A DNA stretch of 64,000 bases from Benzoatithermus sp963720725 (GCA_963720725.1 CAVRGN010000013.1:496001-560000); one strand, 5' to 3'. Shown: positions 35,243 through 44,234, numbered from the stretch's first letter. A program made the numbers and translations. Notes: a model not told the origin generated them from the sequence alone.

Positions 35243-36389
35243 GCGCGGCCACGGCGCACAGCGCCATTCCGATGGCCATCGGATAGGGCGTTCCGTTCTG
35301 GATCGAGCCCACGACCTGAGCCACCAGAGCGGCCAGCCCCATCTGCAGGAAGCCGCCGAGCCCGGAAGCGGTGCCCGCGGCGAGCGGGAACACGCTCACG
35401 AACGCGGCTTGGGTGTTGGGCAGCGACACGCCCTGGGCGAGCGCGCCGACGCTGGTCGGCACGAACATCGCCCACGGATTCCAATAGCCGGACAGCACCA
35501 GCGCCAGCGTCGTGAGGGTGGCGCAGACCGAGCCGACGCTTCCGAGCAGGACCATGCGGTCGCCGCCGAACCGCGCCGAGTAGCGGCCGGCGACGAAGTT
35601 GCCGACCATGAACGCTCCCGAGATCATGACGAACATCAGCCCGTACTCGCTCGCCGGTCGACGCAGCACGGTCAGCATCAGGAATGGGGCGGCGGCGAGG
35701 AAGGCGTAGAACACGGCGATCGAGAAGGCGCCCTGCAGGGCGTAGCCCATGAACTGCGGCGAGCGCAGCAGTGGCCCGAACCCCTTGAGCGGGTTGCGCG
35801 AAGGTGGCGCTTCGGTGCGGCGCGCCGTCTCCGGCAGGCCGACAAGGACTGCGGCCAGGATGGCGACACCGAGGGCTGCGCCAGCGAGGAACACCGCGCG
35901 CCAACCGGCATGGTCGGTGAGCAGCCCGCCCAGCACCGGTGCCACCATCGGTGCCGCCACCATGGCCATGGTGACGTAGGCCAGGACGGTCGCGGACCGG
36001 TCGAGGCTGAACAGGTCGCGGATGATCGCGCGACTGAGGACCAGGCCGGCGCAGCCGCCCGCGGCCTGCACGATCCGACCGACGATCAGCGTGCCGACCG
36101 ACGGTGCCGCCGCGCACAGCAGGCTGCCGGCCAGATAGACGATGAGGCCTCCGACCAGCGCAGGCCGCCGCCCGAACCGGTCCGAGAGCGGGCCGTAGAA
36201 CAGGGTCGCGATCGCGATCGAGAACGCCGACAGGCTGAAGGCGAGCTGCGCGGTGGCGGCGCTGGTGGCGAACTGCGCCTGGATCGCCGGCAGTGCCGGC
36301 AGGAACACCTGCATCGCGAACGGCCCCAGGGCCGTGGCGAGGACGAGCACGGCGACGAGCGCGCCGGTCGGCGCCGGCGCGGTGCTCAT
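35187..36389 (-). CDS. Bcr/CflA-type MFS drug efflux transporter
   Basis: A 400-residue 12-helix major facilitator. The motif A equivalent is YGPLSDRFGRRPALVGG (residues about 64-80), the Bcr/CflA helix 4-5 region RIVQAAGGCAGLVLSRAIIRDL is present, and the C-terminal half begins after PPSRNPLKGFGPLLRSPQFMG. Members export drugs, dipeptides or other small molecules. ATG 36389 overlaps the mbfA stop by 4 nt, so it follows mbfA in one transcript. The 3' end overlaps the convergent neighbour by 56 nt. Confidence 0.88.
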   Translation of the reverse strand: MSTAPAPTGALVAVLVLATALGPFAMQVFLPALPAIQAQFATSAATAQLAFSLSAFSIAIATLFYGPLSDRFGRRPALVGGLIVYLAGSLLCAAAPSVGTLIVGRIVQAAGGCAGLVLSRAIIRDLFSLDRSATVLAYVTMAMVAAPMVAPVLGGLLTDHAGWRAVFLAGAALGVAILAAVLVGLPETARRTEAPPSRNPLKGFGPLLRSPQFMGYALQGAFSIAVFYAFLAAAPFLMLTVLRRPASEYGLMFVMISGAFMVGNFVAGRYSARFGGDRMVLLGSVGSVCATLTTLALVLSGYWNPWAMFVPTSVGALAQGVSLPNTQAAFVSVFPLAAGTASGLGGFLQMGLAALVAQVVGSIQNGTPYPMAIGMALCAVAALISALVAIRARPRQRSAA

Positions 36390-37366
36390 GCGCTGCCGAT
36401 CAGAATTCCGGCGACGAACACGAGCACGCCGCCCAGCACGACCTGGAATGCCGCCTGGAGAAACGGGGTGTCCATGTAGCGGGCGCGCACCCACGCGATC
36501 GCCCACAGCTCGATCAGCACCACGGCCACCGCCAACGTGGTGGCGATGTGGAAGTTCGGGATCAGGAACGGCAGCGTGTGGCCCAGCCCGCCCAGGGTGG
36601 TCATCAGACCGCAGACCAAGCCGCGCATCCAGGGACGGCCGCGGCCGGTGATGCTGCCGTCGTCCGACAGCGCCTCGGCGAAGCCCATCGAGATGCCGGC
36701 CCCGATCGAGGCCGCAAGGCCGACCAGGAACGCATCCCAGCTGCGCCCGGTGGCGAAGGCGGCGGCGAACAGGGGCGCCAGGGTCGAGACCGACCCGTCC
36801 ATGAGGCCGGCCAGCCCCGGCTGCACATACTGCAGCACGAAGGCGCGATGGGCTATCTTGGCCTCGCTCTCGCGCGCGGTTTCGGTGAGGTGGGTCTCCT
36901 CGAGCTGGTGAGCCGTGGTGGCGTGGTCGGCCTCGATCTCGGCCAGGTCCACCAGCAGCTTGCGGATGCTGGCGTCGGTGACCTGCTTGGCGGCCTCGCG
37001 GTAGAAGCTGGCGGTTTCCTGTTCGAGTTCCTCCGCCCGGCGGCGAACGGCATCGAGGCCCAAAGGCTGGGTCAGCCAGATCGGCTTGCGGCGCAGGAAG
37101 CCGCGCACGTCCTCGCGGCGGACGAGCGGGATGTGCTCGCCGAACCGCTCCCGGAACAGGTCGATCAGCATCCGCCTGTGGCCGCTCTCCTCCTCGGCCA
37201 TGTCGTCGAACACCTTGGCCGAGGCCGGATAGGTGTCGCGCAGGCCTTCGGCGAAGTCGCGATAGATCCGGCCGTCCTCCTCCTCCAGCGTGATGGCGAG
37301 CGCTAGGATCTCGCGCTCGCCGAGCTCGGCAAACCGCTTTTGCGGGTTGAGGGCGAAGCCGAGCAT
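36386..37366 (-). CDS. mbfA: Membrane-bound ferritin-like iron exporter MbfA (ferritin + VIT domains)
   Basis: A 326-residue protein. The N-terminal half is ferritin-like, with LEEEDGRIYRDFAEGLRDTYP, AEEESGHRRMLIDLFRERFG and ELEQETASFYREA/AEIEADHATTAHQLEE supplying the glutamate-histidine diiron ligands. The C-terminal half is a VIT1/CCC1-type membrane domain (LMDGSVSTLAPLFAAAFATG, GFAEALSDDGS, PFLIPNFHIATTLAVAVVLIELWAIAW). In rhizobia and Agrobacterium MbfA exports iron and protects against peroxide under Irr control. ATG 37366 has GGAGAT upstream. A possible Irr-like site is about 30 nt before the start. Confidence 0.93.
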   Translation of the reverse strand: MLGFALNPQKRFAELGEREILALAITLEEEDGRIYRDFAEGLRDTYPASAKVFDDMAEEESGHRRMLIDLFRERFGEHIPLVRREDVRGFLRRKPIWLTQPLGLDAVRRRAEELEQETASFYREAAKQVTDASIRKLLVDLAEIEADHATTAHQLEETHLTETARESEAKIAHRAFVLQYVQPGLAGLMDGSVSTLAPLFAAAFATGRSWDAFLVGLAASIGAGISMGFAEALSDDGSITGRGRPWMRGLVCGLMTTLGGLGHTLPFLIPNFHIATTLAVAVVLIELWAIAWVRARYMDTPFLQAAFQVVLGGVLVFVAGILIGSA

Positions 37367-37392
37367 CGCGCGATCTCCTGCGCCGACCAAAA

Positions 37393-37408
37393 CTGGAGTC
37401 GTTCTAGA
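37393..37408 (-). promoter_or_regulatory. Possible Irr-box-like motif upstream of mbfA
   Basis: On the minus strand, TCTAGAAC (37408-37401) resembles the left half of the iron-control element TTTAGAAYnnTTCTAAA; the right half (ACTCCAG) matches poorly. Position about 30 nt before the mbfA start, and known Irr control of mbfA in related bacteria, make it worth listing, but the match is weak. Confidence 0.3.
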
Positions 37409-37517
37409 TAAGGCACCTGCCGCAGACAACCAGCCTCGCGCCCTCGCCGGGATTCGGCATTTCGCAATCTTTCTCGAGCATCCTGGAGGGATGGAACGCC
37501 ACGCCGGCGTACCGAGT

Positions 37518-37563
37518 TGCACGACGTGCGCAGTCAACCATGGACTTCTGCGCACATCGTGCA
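37518..37563. repeat. 16-bp inverted repeat containing two palindromic half-sites
   Basis: TGCACGACGTGCGCAG (37518-37533) is repeated inverted as CTGCGCACATCGTGCA (37548-37563), 15 of 16 positions, loop 14 nt. Each arm also holds its own dyad: GCACGACGTGC (37519-37529) and GCACATCGTGC (37552-37562), centred 33 bp apart, about three helical turns. This is typical of two tandem operator copies for a dimeric regulator. It lies in the 391-bp region between mbfA (minus) and the Na/Pi gene (plus), which otherwise holds one small ORF and a further palindrome. Confidence 0.6.
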
Positions 37564-37569
37564 TATGGT

Positions 37570-37585
37570 GGCTGCCATGGCAGCC
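37570..37585. repeat. Perfect 16-bp palindrome
   Basis: GGCTGCCATGGCAGCC is a perfect palindrome 7 bp after the larger inverted repeat. It may be a further regulator site or a hairpin in a leader transcript toward the plus-strand small ORF at 37610. Confidence 0.5.
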
Positions 37586-37609
37586 GCGTTCTCCATAGAG
37601 GTCCGTCGC

Positions 37610-37714
37610 ATGCATCCCCAGATCGCCAACTCCTTCATCTCGCTGCTCGCGTCGCGCGACCGGGCGAAGCCGCCCCGGCTGTCCTGGCTGCGACGCCTGC
37701 TGGGCCGCGCCTGA
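37610..37714 (+). CDS. Possible 34-residue basic small protein or leader peptide
   Basis: ATG 37610 has AGAGG 8 nt upstream and opens a 34-residue frame, MHPQIANSFISLLASRDRAK then PPRLSWLRRLLGRA, with a short amphipathic hydrophobic part and a basic tail. It ends 43 nt before the Na/Pi cotransporter and lies just downstream of tandem palindromes. No family is recognised; it may be a leader peptide or a chance frame. Confidence 0.35.
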   Translation: MHPQIANSFISLLASRDRAKPPRLSWLRRLLGRA

Positions 37715-37757
37715 TACACCGGGGCGACCGGGCCGTGTTCGGCGGCTCGAGCCCGCC

Positions 37758-39467
37758 ATGCCCGTCACGCGCGCGGTTCTCGACGTCCTGGGCGAGGTGG
37801 CGCTCCTGTTGTGGGGCGTGCACATGGTCAGCAGCGGCGTCCTGCGCGCGGCCGGCGGCAATCTGCGCCTGGTCCTCGGCCGGGCGCTGCACAACCGGCT
37901 GACGGCGCTCGGCGCCGGCCTGCTGGTCACGCTGGCGCTCCAGAGCAGCACCGCCACCGCGCTCATGGCGAACTCGTTCACGGCGGCAGGTGCCCTCGGG
38001 CCGGTGCCGGGCCTGGCGGCCATGCTGGGCGCCAACATCGGCACGGCGCTGGTGGCATGGCTGCTCGCCTTCGACGTGACGTTGCTGTTCCCGATCCTAC
38101 TGCTCGCCGGGCTCGTCCTGTTCCGCATGTGCTCTGGCACCCAGCCGCGCAATGTCGGCCGGGCGCTGATCGGCCTCGGGCTGATGCTGCTGGCCCTGCA
38201 TCTCCTGGTCGGGACGCTCGCACCGGACCATGTCAGCGCCCGCGCCAGGGACATCCTGGCGGCGATGACCGACGAGCCGCTGCTGGTCCTGGCGCTGGCG
38301 GCGCTGCTCACTTGGCTCCTGCATTCGAGCGTCGCCGCGGTGCTGCTGATCGCGGCGCTCGCGCAGGCGGGGCTGGTGGAGCCGTTGCCCGCGCTCGCCA
38401 TGGTGCTGGGCGCCAATCTCGGCAGTGCCCTGAACCCGCTGGTCAACGCTGTCGGCGGCGAGCCCACAGCACTGCGCCTGCCGCTAGGCAACCTCGCCAA
38501 CAGAGTGGCCGGCTGCGTCGTCGCCCTGCCGTTACTGGCCGAACTCGCCCCGCTCGCCGAACGCGTCGCCGTTGGCCCGGCGGGCGCCGTGGTCCTCTTC
38601 CACCTCGCCTTCAACGCCACCCTGGCGCTCCTGTTCCTCCTGCCCCTGCCGGCGCTGGCCCGCCTGCTCACCCGGATGCTGCCCGACCGCCCGCGGCCCG
38701 ACGATCCCGCGACACCCCGTTATCTGGACCGCGGCGCGCTCGCCACGCCTGCGGTGGCGCTGGCCGCCGCCGCGCGCGAAACGTTGCGCATGGCCGACGC
38801 CCTCGAGGCGATGCTGCGCGGAGCCGGCGAACTGCTCGACCGGGACGACCTCCGGCTGGCGGTCAGGCTGCGGAACATGGACGACGTCCTCGACCGCCTC
38901 CACCGTGAGCTGAAGCAGTTTCTCGCCGAGATGGCCGCCGCGGGCCTGGGCGAGGCCGAGCGGCGTCGGATGGCCTGGATCCTGGTCGCCGCCTTGAACC
39001 TCGAGCATGCCGGAGACGCCGTCGACAAGGGTTTGCTCGACCTTGCCGCCAAGCGGATCAGGCGCCGCCAGCGGCTCACCCGGCGCGAACTCGCGCAGGC
39101 CGAGGCGATGCTGGCCCATCTGCTGGCGCAGCTCCGTCTCGCCACCGCCGTGTTCATGGGCGAGGACATCGCGAGCGCGTGCCGGCTGGTCGAGCAGAAG
39201 GAACAATTCCGCGAGTTCGAGCGGACCGCGATCGACGCGCAGCTGGCTCGGGTCGAGGACGGGCGGGCCGCTTCGGAGACCAGTGGGCTGCACCTCGACC
39301 TCGTGCGCGAGATGAAGCGGATCGAAGCGCACATCGCGGCCATCGCCCATCCGCTGCTGGAGAGCCGCAACCTGCTTCGCTCCTCGCGGCTGGTGGCGGG
39401 CGGGAATGCGCGGCCGGCCACGGCTGAGGCCGCTCAGATGGCCATCCCGGCGACGCGCCCTTCGTAG
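37758..39467 (+). CDS. Na/Pi cotransporter II-related protein with PhoU-like domain
   Basis: A 569-residue membrane protein. The inverted repeat motifs LALQSSTATALM (about residues 55-66) and WLLHSSVAAVLL (about 187-198) mark the NptA/YjbB family of sodium-phosphate transporters, with about eight hydrophobic segments. The C-terminal third (from about 330) is a helical PhoU-like domain (RNMDDVLDRLHRELKQFLAEM, LEHAGDAVDKGLLDLAAK). YjbB of E. coli exports phosphate. Its last 34 nt overlap the convergent oxidoreductase gene. No pho box was identified upstream, only the palindromes. Confidence 0.88.
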   Translation: MPVTRAVLDVLGEVALLLWGVHMVSSGVLRAAGGNLRLVLGRALHNRLTALGAGLLVTLALQSSTATALMANSFTAAGALGPVPGLAAMLGANIGTALVAWLLAFDVTLLFPILLLAGLVLFRMCSGTQPRNVGRALIGLGLMLLALHLLVGTLAPDHVSARARDILAAMTDEPLLVLALAALLTWLLHSSVAAVLLIAALAQAGLVEPLPALAMVLGANLGSALNPLVNAVGGEPTALRLPLGNLANRVAGCVVALPLLAELAPLAERVAVGPAGAVVLFHLAFNATLALLFLLPLPALARLLTRMLPDRPRPDDPATPRYLDRGALATPAVALAAAARETLRMADALEAMLRGAGELLDRDDLRLAVRLRNMDDVLDRLHRELKQFLAEMAAAGLGEAERRRMAWILVAALNLEHAGDAVDKGLLDLAAKRIRRRQRLTRRELAQAEAMLAHLLAQLRLATAVFMGEDIASACRLVEQKEQFREFERTAIDAQLARVEDGRAASETSGLHLDLVREMKRIEAHIAAIAHPLLESRNLLRSSRLVAGGNARPATAEAAQMAIPATRPS

Positions 39468-41416
39468 ACGGCCATGACCGCGGTCCGGGCGGCGACGGCG
39501 TCGCCAATCGAGCGGACGTCGAGGTCCGTTCCTTCCAGTTCGCGCGCCAGTCCGTCCTCGGGCCGGTTGCACGCGGCGATCACCAGCGTGTCCGCCCGGA
39601 TAACCTCATCCGCTCCCGCGAACTGCGTCACGACCGCCGCATCGCCGCGCCATTCGCGCACCGCGGCGTCGGTGATGAAGCGGGCGCCAAGCTCGCGCAA
39701 CCGCTTGCGGATCGGGATGTCGGCGGCCGTCCGTTCGACCTCCTTGGCGACCATGCCGGCGGGGGTGACGATCGTCACCGCATGACCTGCCTCGGCCAGC
39801 GCCAGCGCCGTGCCGGCCCCCTTCCAATTGGCGCCTTCATCGAGCACAACCACCCGCCGGCCGGGCCGCGCCTCGCGCGCCATGATGGCCTCCGCCGAGC
39901 AGACGTTGCCGCGCTCGATGCCGGGCAGCCGGTCGAGATGCGGCAGGGCACGCTGGTAGCCGTCGCCGGTCGGCTGCGAGCCCGTGGCCAAGATCACGGC
40001 CTCGGCGCCGAAGTCGCGCACCTCATCGGCATCCACCGGCATGTTGAGCCGGACCGCTACCTGCGTGCGGGTGAGCTGGCGCTCCTGCCAGTCGAGATAG
40101 TCCTGGATCTGCTGGCGGCGCGGTTGCATGCCCGCAAGCCGGAACTGTCCGCCGAGTCGGTCCGACGCTTCGAACAGCGTCACCTGGTGCCCGCGCTCGG
40201 CCGCGACGCGTGCGGCTTCGAGCCCAGCGGGGCCGCCGCCGACCACGAGCACGCGCCTTGGCCGTTCCGCCCGCTCGAACCGGTCGCCGCCCCATTCCCA
40301 TTCCCGCCCGGCCGACGGGTTGATCAGGCACGAGATCCAGTAGTCCCGGAAGCGCCGGCCCCAGCACATCTGGTTGCAGGAGAGGCAGGGACGGATGTCC
40401 TCGGCCCGCCCTTCCCGCGCCTTATTCGCGAGATGCGGGTCGGCGATCTGGCCGCGCACGATCGAGACCATGTCGGCCTGACCCGACGCCACGACGTACT
40501 CCGCGTTCTCGGGCGTGCGGATGTGGCTCTCCGCCTGCACCTTCATGTGCTTGGCCACCGACTTCAGGGCCTCGGCGTGGGGAACGCCGAGCTTGTCGGC
40601 GAAGAACACGGTCGGGATCAGGCCGGTGAAGTCGAAATAGCTGCCGGTGCCGCAAGTGACGTAATCGGCGAGCGCCCGCTCGTCGTGCCAGGCCACGATC
40701 TCCTGCATCTGCTCGACCGACAGCGAGGCCTCGACCTCGGGATGCAGGTTGACCGCGAGCCCGACGATGAAGTCCTCCCCGGCCAAGCTGCGGATGCGCC
40801 GCATGATCTCGGCACCGAAGCGCACCCGGTTCTCCAAAGTTCCGCCCCAACGGTCGTCACGGCGATTGGACGAGGGTGTCCAGAACTGGTCGATCAGCGC
40901 GTGATAGGCCGCGAACAGCTCGACTCCGTCGAAGCCGGCCTCCTTCGCCCGGCGCGCCGCCTGAACATAGCCCTCGATCACCTCCTCGATCTCAGGCTCG
41001 CTCATCATGTGGCTGCCATCGGAGTCGTGGAACGAGGGCAGGCCCGACGGCGACCAGCCGGGCATGAAGGAATTGTCGAAGTCGGCGTGCTGGCCGACAT
41101 GGTAGAGTTGCTGGACCACGACCGCCCCTTCCGCCTTCACCGCCTCGGTGATCCGGCGGAAGTGCGGAACGATCTCGTCGCTCGAGTGCCGGAAGTTGCC
41201 GCGCGTCAGCACCGCGGTCCCATGTACCGGTACCGGCTCGACCACGATCATCGCCGCACCGCCCAGGGCCCGCTCGCGATAGTAGCCGAGGTGGCGCGCA
41301 GCCGGCAGGCCGCCCTCGGCCATGTTCGCGGTGTGCGCGCCGAACACGATGCGGTTGCGCAGCGTCCGGTGGCGGATGGTCAATGGCGTGAACAGTTTGG
41401 GAAATGCCTCAGCCAC
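39434..41416 (-). CDS. FMN/Fe-S/FAD oxidoreductase (2,4-dienoyl-CoA reductase/trimethylamine dehydrogenase family)
   Basis: A 660-residue multidomain enzyme. An old-yellow-enzyme TIM barrel (LFTPLTIRHRTLRNRIVFGAH; DGVELFAAYHALIDQFWTPSSNRR) is followed by a 4Fe-4S cluster motif CLSCNQMC plus a later Cys, then an NAD(P)/FAD domain (VLVVGGGPAGLEAARVAAERGHQV and VILATGSQP). Such enzymes demethylate methylamines, N-methylproline, dimethylglycine or stachydrine. Overlap with ornithine cyclodeaminase (8 nt) suggests proline-betaine or N-methylated amino-acid breakdown. Substrate is inferred only. Confidence 0.88.
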   Translation of the reverse strand: MAEAFPKLFTPLTIRHRTLRNRIVFGAHTANMAEGGLPAARHLGYYRERALGGAAMIVVEPVPVHGTAVLTRGNFRHSSDEIVPHFRRITEAVKAEGAVVVQQLYHVGQHADFDNSFMPGWSPSGLPSFHDSDGSHMMSEPEIEEVIEGYVQAARRAKEAGFDGVELFAAYHALIDQFWTPSSNRRDDRWGGTLENRVRFGAEIMRRIRSLAGEDFIVGLAVNLHPEVEASLSVEQMQEIVAWHDERALADYVTCGTGSYFDFTGLIPTVFFADKLGVPHAEALKSVAKHMKVQAESHIRTPENAEYVVASGQADMVSIVRGQIADPHLANKAREGRAEDIRPCLSCNQMCWGRRFRDYWISCLINPSAGREWEWGGDRFERAERPRRVLVVGGGPAGLEAARVAAERGHQVTLFEASDRLGGQFRLAGMQPRRQQIQDYLDWQERQLTRTQVAVRLNMPVDADEVRDFGAEAVILATGSQPTGDGYQRALPHLDRLPGIERGNVCSAEAIMAREARPGRRVVVLDEGANWKGAGTALALAEAGHAVTIVTPAGMVAKEVERTAADIPIRKRLRELGARFITDAAVREWRGDAAVVTQFAGADEVIRADTLVIAACNRPEDGLARELEGTDLDVRSIGDAVAARTAVMAVYEGRVAGMAI

Positions 41417-42371
41417 GGGCAGCCTCCTCGCGCAGACGGTCCCGGACGAACAGGGCCGTGAACAGATCGAGATGCCCGCCGCCGCCGTTCTTGAACAGCG
41501 TGATGTCTCCGGGACGGCGGTCCAGCGTCCAGCCTTCGCGGCAAAGCACGTAGAGATCCCCCTCGACCTTGGCGCGCGAGATCACGCCTCGGCGGATCGG
41601 GTCGGCCAGGTCGCCGCACAGGTCGAGATTGCCGTCCGCCTCGTCGATGAACAGCCGCGACCGCTTGATCGCGGCGTCGTCGCACTCGCGCATGGCGGGC
41701 GTGAAACCGCCGACCAGGTCGAGATGCGCTCCGGGTTTGAGGAACCGACCCTTGACCAGCGGCTCGGGCGACGCGGTCGAGCACGACACGATGTCGGCCT
41801 CGCATAGGGCGGCGTCGAGATCGGCGACCGCTGCGGCGTCGACCTGCTCCTGCCGCAACGCCGCAGCCATCGCCTCCGCCCGCGCCGGTGTGCGGTTCCA
41901 GACCAGCACGCGGCGCAAGGATGGCCGGATCGCCAGATGCGCCCGGGCCAGGTAAGGTGCCAGACCGCCGGCGCCCACCATCAGGAGCAGTTGCGCATCC
42001 TCACGGCTGAGCAACTGTGCTCCCAGCGCCGAGTCGGCCGCGGTCTTGCGATAGGTCAACGCCGTCCCATCGAGCACCGCCAAGGGGGCACCGTTCTCGC
42101 CGTCGAACAGGGCATAGAGCGCCTGGATGGCTGGCACGCCCGGATGTCGCGTCGGGTTGTCGGGCAGGATGGTCGCGATCTTGGTGCCCATGGCCACGCC
42201 GGGTAGGAACGCGGGCAGGTTGAAGTAGGTCTGGGTGACGCCGCGCAGCTGGGCCTCGATGGCGGCGCGGGCGATGAGAGGACGCGGGCCGCGATGCGCG
42301 ACCTTCAGGACGGCCGCCAAGTCCGTCCAGCGGCAGATCCGATGGATCTTCTCTGCGCTCACCACCAGCAT
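41409..42371 (-). CDS. Ornithine cyclodeaminase/mu-crystallin family protein
   Basis: A 320-residue NAD-dependent enzyme related to ornithine cyclodeaminase, alanine dehydrogenase and Delta1-pyrroline-2-carboxylate reductase. Visible parts are GVAMGTKIATILPDNP, AVLDGTALTYRKTAADSALGAQLL, the Rossmann motif MVGAGGLAPYLARAHL and LVGGFTPAMRECDDAAIKRS. Because it is operonic with a demethylase-like flavoenzyme, reduction of pyrroline or cyclic imino acids from proline derivatives is plausible. ATG 42371 is the operon's first codon and is divergent from the PRC-barrel gene. Confidence 0.88.
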   Translation of the reverse strand: MLVVSAEKIHRICRWTDLAAVLKVAHRGPRPLIARAAIEAQLRGVTQTYFNLPAFLPGVAMGTKIATILPDNPTRHPGVPAIQALYALFDGENGAPLAVLDGTALTYRKTAADSALGAQLLSREDAQLLLMVGAGGLAPYLARAHLAIRPSLRRVLVWNRTPARAEAMAAALRQEQVDAAAVADLDAALCEADIVSCSTASPEPLVKGRFLKPGAHLDLVGGFTPAMRECDDAAIKRSRLFIDEADGNLDLCGDLADPIRRGVISRAKVEGDLYVLCREGWTLDRRPGDITLFKNGGGGHLDLFTALFVRDRLREEAARG

Positions 42372-42547
42372 CCGGTCCTCCCATGGCCGTCGCGGCCATC
42401 GCCCGGCAGCGGCCGGAACTCCGACCGGTTCGAGATGTTGACCACGGTGTCGGCCAACCTGCCACACGTTATTTGGAGGCAGCAAAACTCGGTGCGGTTG
42501 TACTTGATGTCGGCCGGACCCTGCTCTCTCGTGAAGGAGATGAAACC

Positions 42548-42934
42548 ATGAACAAGTCGCATTTGCTCCCCATGATCGTCGCCGCGTTCGCCCTTGGGAG
42601 CGGCGGCTTGGTGCATGCCCAGTCGGGCGCGACCGGAATGCACAAGGCCGAGGACGAAGCGATGATCGTGCAGCCGCTGAATGTCTCGGTCGACGATCTC
42701 GAAGACATGGATCTCTATGGCACCGGCAATGAGGAGGTCGGCGAGGTCGAGGACGTCCTGGTCGATGGTTCGGGGCAGCCTGCAGCCATTTCCGCGGACG
42801 TCGGAGGCTTTCTCGGCATGGGCGAGAAACACGTCGTCATCGGGCTCGATCGCCTGAGCAAGAACGGCGATCGCCTGACCGTCTCCATGTCCAAGGACGA
42901 GCTCGAGGCGCTGCCTGAGTATGATGAGGACTGA
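42548..42934 (+). CDS. Exported PRC-barrel domain protein
   Basis: A 128-residue acidic protein with signal peptide (PMIVAAFALGSGGLVHA) and a PRC-barrel-like core (DDLEDMDLYGTGNEEVGEVEDVLVDGSGQPAAISADVGG, KHVVIGLDRL). PRC-barrel proteins occur in RNA metabolism or as stress-related periplasmic proteins. ATG 42548 has GAAGGAGATG upstream, a strong RBS. It is convergent with the MBL gene, 9 nt apart, and divergent from ornithine cyclodeaminase. Confidence 0.85.
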   Translation: MNKSHLLPMIVAAFALGSGGLVHAQSGATGMHKAEDEAMIVQPLNVSVDDLEDMDLYGTGNEEVGEVEDVLVDGSGQPAAISADVGGFLGMGEKHVVIGLDRLSKNGDRLTVSMSKDELEALPEYDED

Positions 42935-42943
42935 TTCGCCGGC

Positions 42944-44032
42944 TCAAAGCGCACGTGTTTCACCGATCGCCAGGGTCCAGGCGTCCTCGGCCGCATAGCC
43001 TGCGGCCGAGGCCGCTTCGCGAAAGCGGCCCGGCGGTTCGAACGGGGGTTCGTCGGTGAGCTGGATGGTGCCCCAGTGCATGCCGCAAAGGCGACGTGCG
43101 CCCAGCTCGCGGCCAATACTCACACCCTCCTCCGGGGTGCAATGCGAAGCCTGCATCAGATTGCGCGGGTCGTAGGCACCGATTGGCACCAGCGCGAGGT
43201 CCGGGCGGGGGAGCTGCGGCGCGATCTCCGTGAATACCGGGCCGTAGGCGGTGTCGCCGGTGAACAAGATCGTGGCGCTGTCCGACTCCAGGAGGAAGCC
43301 GCACCAGAGGCTGGCGTTGCGGTCGAACAGCCCGCGCTTGCTGAAATGGATCGCCGGCAGGCAGGTGATGCGCACACCGGCGATCTCAACCCGCTGCATC
43401 CAGTCGAGCTCGACCGTTTGGGCGTAGCGTGAGGTGTCGAGATAGCGCGCCACCCGCAACGGCATCGCCGCGTGGATGCGGGCCGGCTCCTGCAGCTGGT
43501 CCAGCGTGCGCAGATCGAGATGATCATAGTGGTTATGCGACAGCAGCAGGATGTCGATCGGCGGCAGCAGCCGCGGCGGCAATCCCGGTCCGGCGCAGCG
43601 GCGCGGGCCGAACCACGGCAGCGGTGACGCACGCTCGGTCAGGAACGGATCGGTGAGGATGGTGCGCCCGCCGAGCCGGATCAGGAAGCTGGCATGGCCG
43701 AGCCAGGTCACGGCGTCCCCGCCATGCGCGGCGGCGATCCCGGCAAGGACCGCCTCGCGCTCCAGTACGTGACCCTCGGGTATGACGGGTGCCGGCGGCG
43801 CGTCCACCAGCCGGCGCCACAGGAAAGAGCGCCATTCGGCCGGCGAGCCGCCGCGGGTTGGGCTACCCGGCGGATTGCGGAACGTGCCGTCGGGCAGGTG
43901 GTGCCGGGGGAGCATGCCGTTGTCCTGGGCCGCGGAATTGGTCGGGGTTCGGGCGAAGGCGAGGGCGGTCAGCATCGCCAGCAGCCGCCGTCGTGGCACC
44001 TTGCTTCCGGCGCGTGGAGCATCGTTGGTCAT
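42944..44032 (-). CDS. Exported MBL-fold metallohydrolase (NAPE-PLD/UlaG-like)
   Basis: A 362-residue beta-lactamase-fold hydrolase. The zinc signature is LLSHNHYDHLDL (H-x-H-x-D-H), with LGHASFLIRLGGRTILTDPFL before it and LFTGDTAYGP and MHWGT supplying later ligands. The N-terminus has RRRLLAMLTALAFARTPTNSAAQ, a Tat-like signal (three Arg). Related proteins include NAPE-hydrolysing phospholipase D and UlaG. I use ATG 44032 rather than a longer in-frame start because the signal then sits at the N-terminus. Substrate not known. Confidence 0.85.
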   Translation of the reverse strand: MTNDAPRAGSKVPRRRLLAMLTALAFARTPTNSAAQDNGMLPRHHLPDGTFRNPPGSPTRGGSPAEWRSFLWRRLVDAPPAPVIPEGHVLEREAVLAGIAAAHGGDAVTWLGHASFLIRLGGRTILTDPFLTERASPLPWFGPRRCAGPGLPPRLLPPIDILLLSHNHYDHLDLRTLDQLQEPARIHAAMPLRVARYLDTSRYAQTVELDWMQRVEIAGVRITCLPAIHFSKRGLFDRNASLWCGFLLESDSATILFTGDTAYGPVFTEIAPQLPRPDLALVPIGAYDPRNLMQASHCTPEEGVSIGRELGARRLCGMHWGTIQLTDEPPFEPPGRFREAASAAGYAAEDAWTLAIGETRAL

Positions 44033-44234
44033 GCGCGCCGAGATGGTGCGCAAGGGCCGCAAGGCCAGCCCCGGCCGCGGCGGTTCTCGCCTTTGCCTTG
44101 AAAGCGTCATGCGATTGCGTTAGCTCATCGCGGCAAACAGGACCATCGATCGTGAGCCTCGGGAGACGCACGATGCCGGTATGTGAGCGCTTCGACCTGC
44201 TAAGTCCCGGCTCCTGACGAGCGGGCCGGGCATC

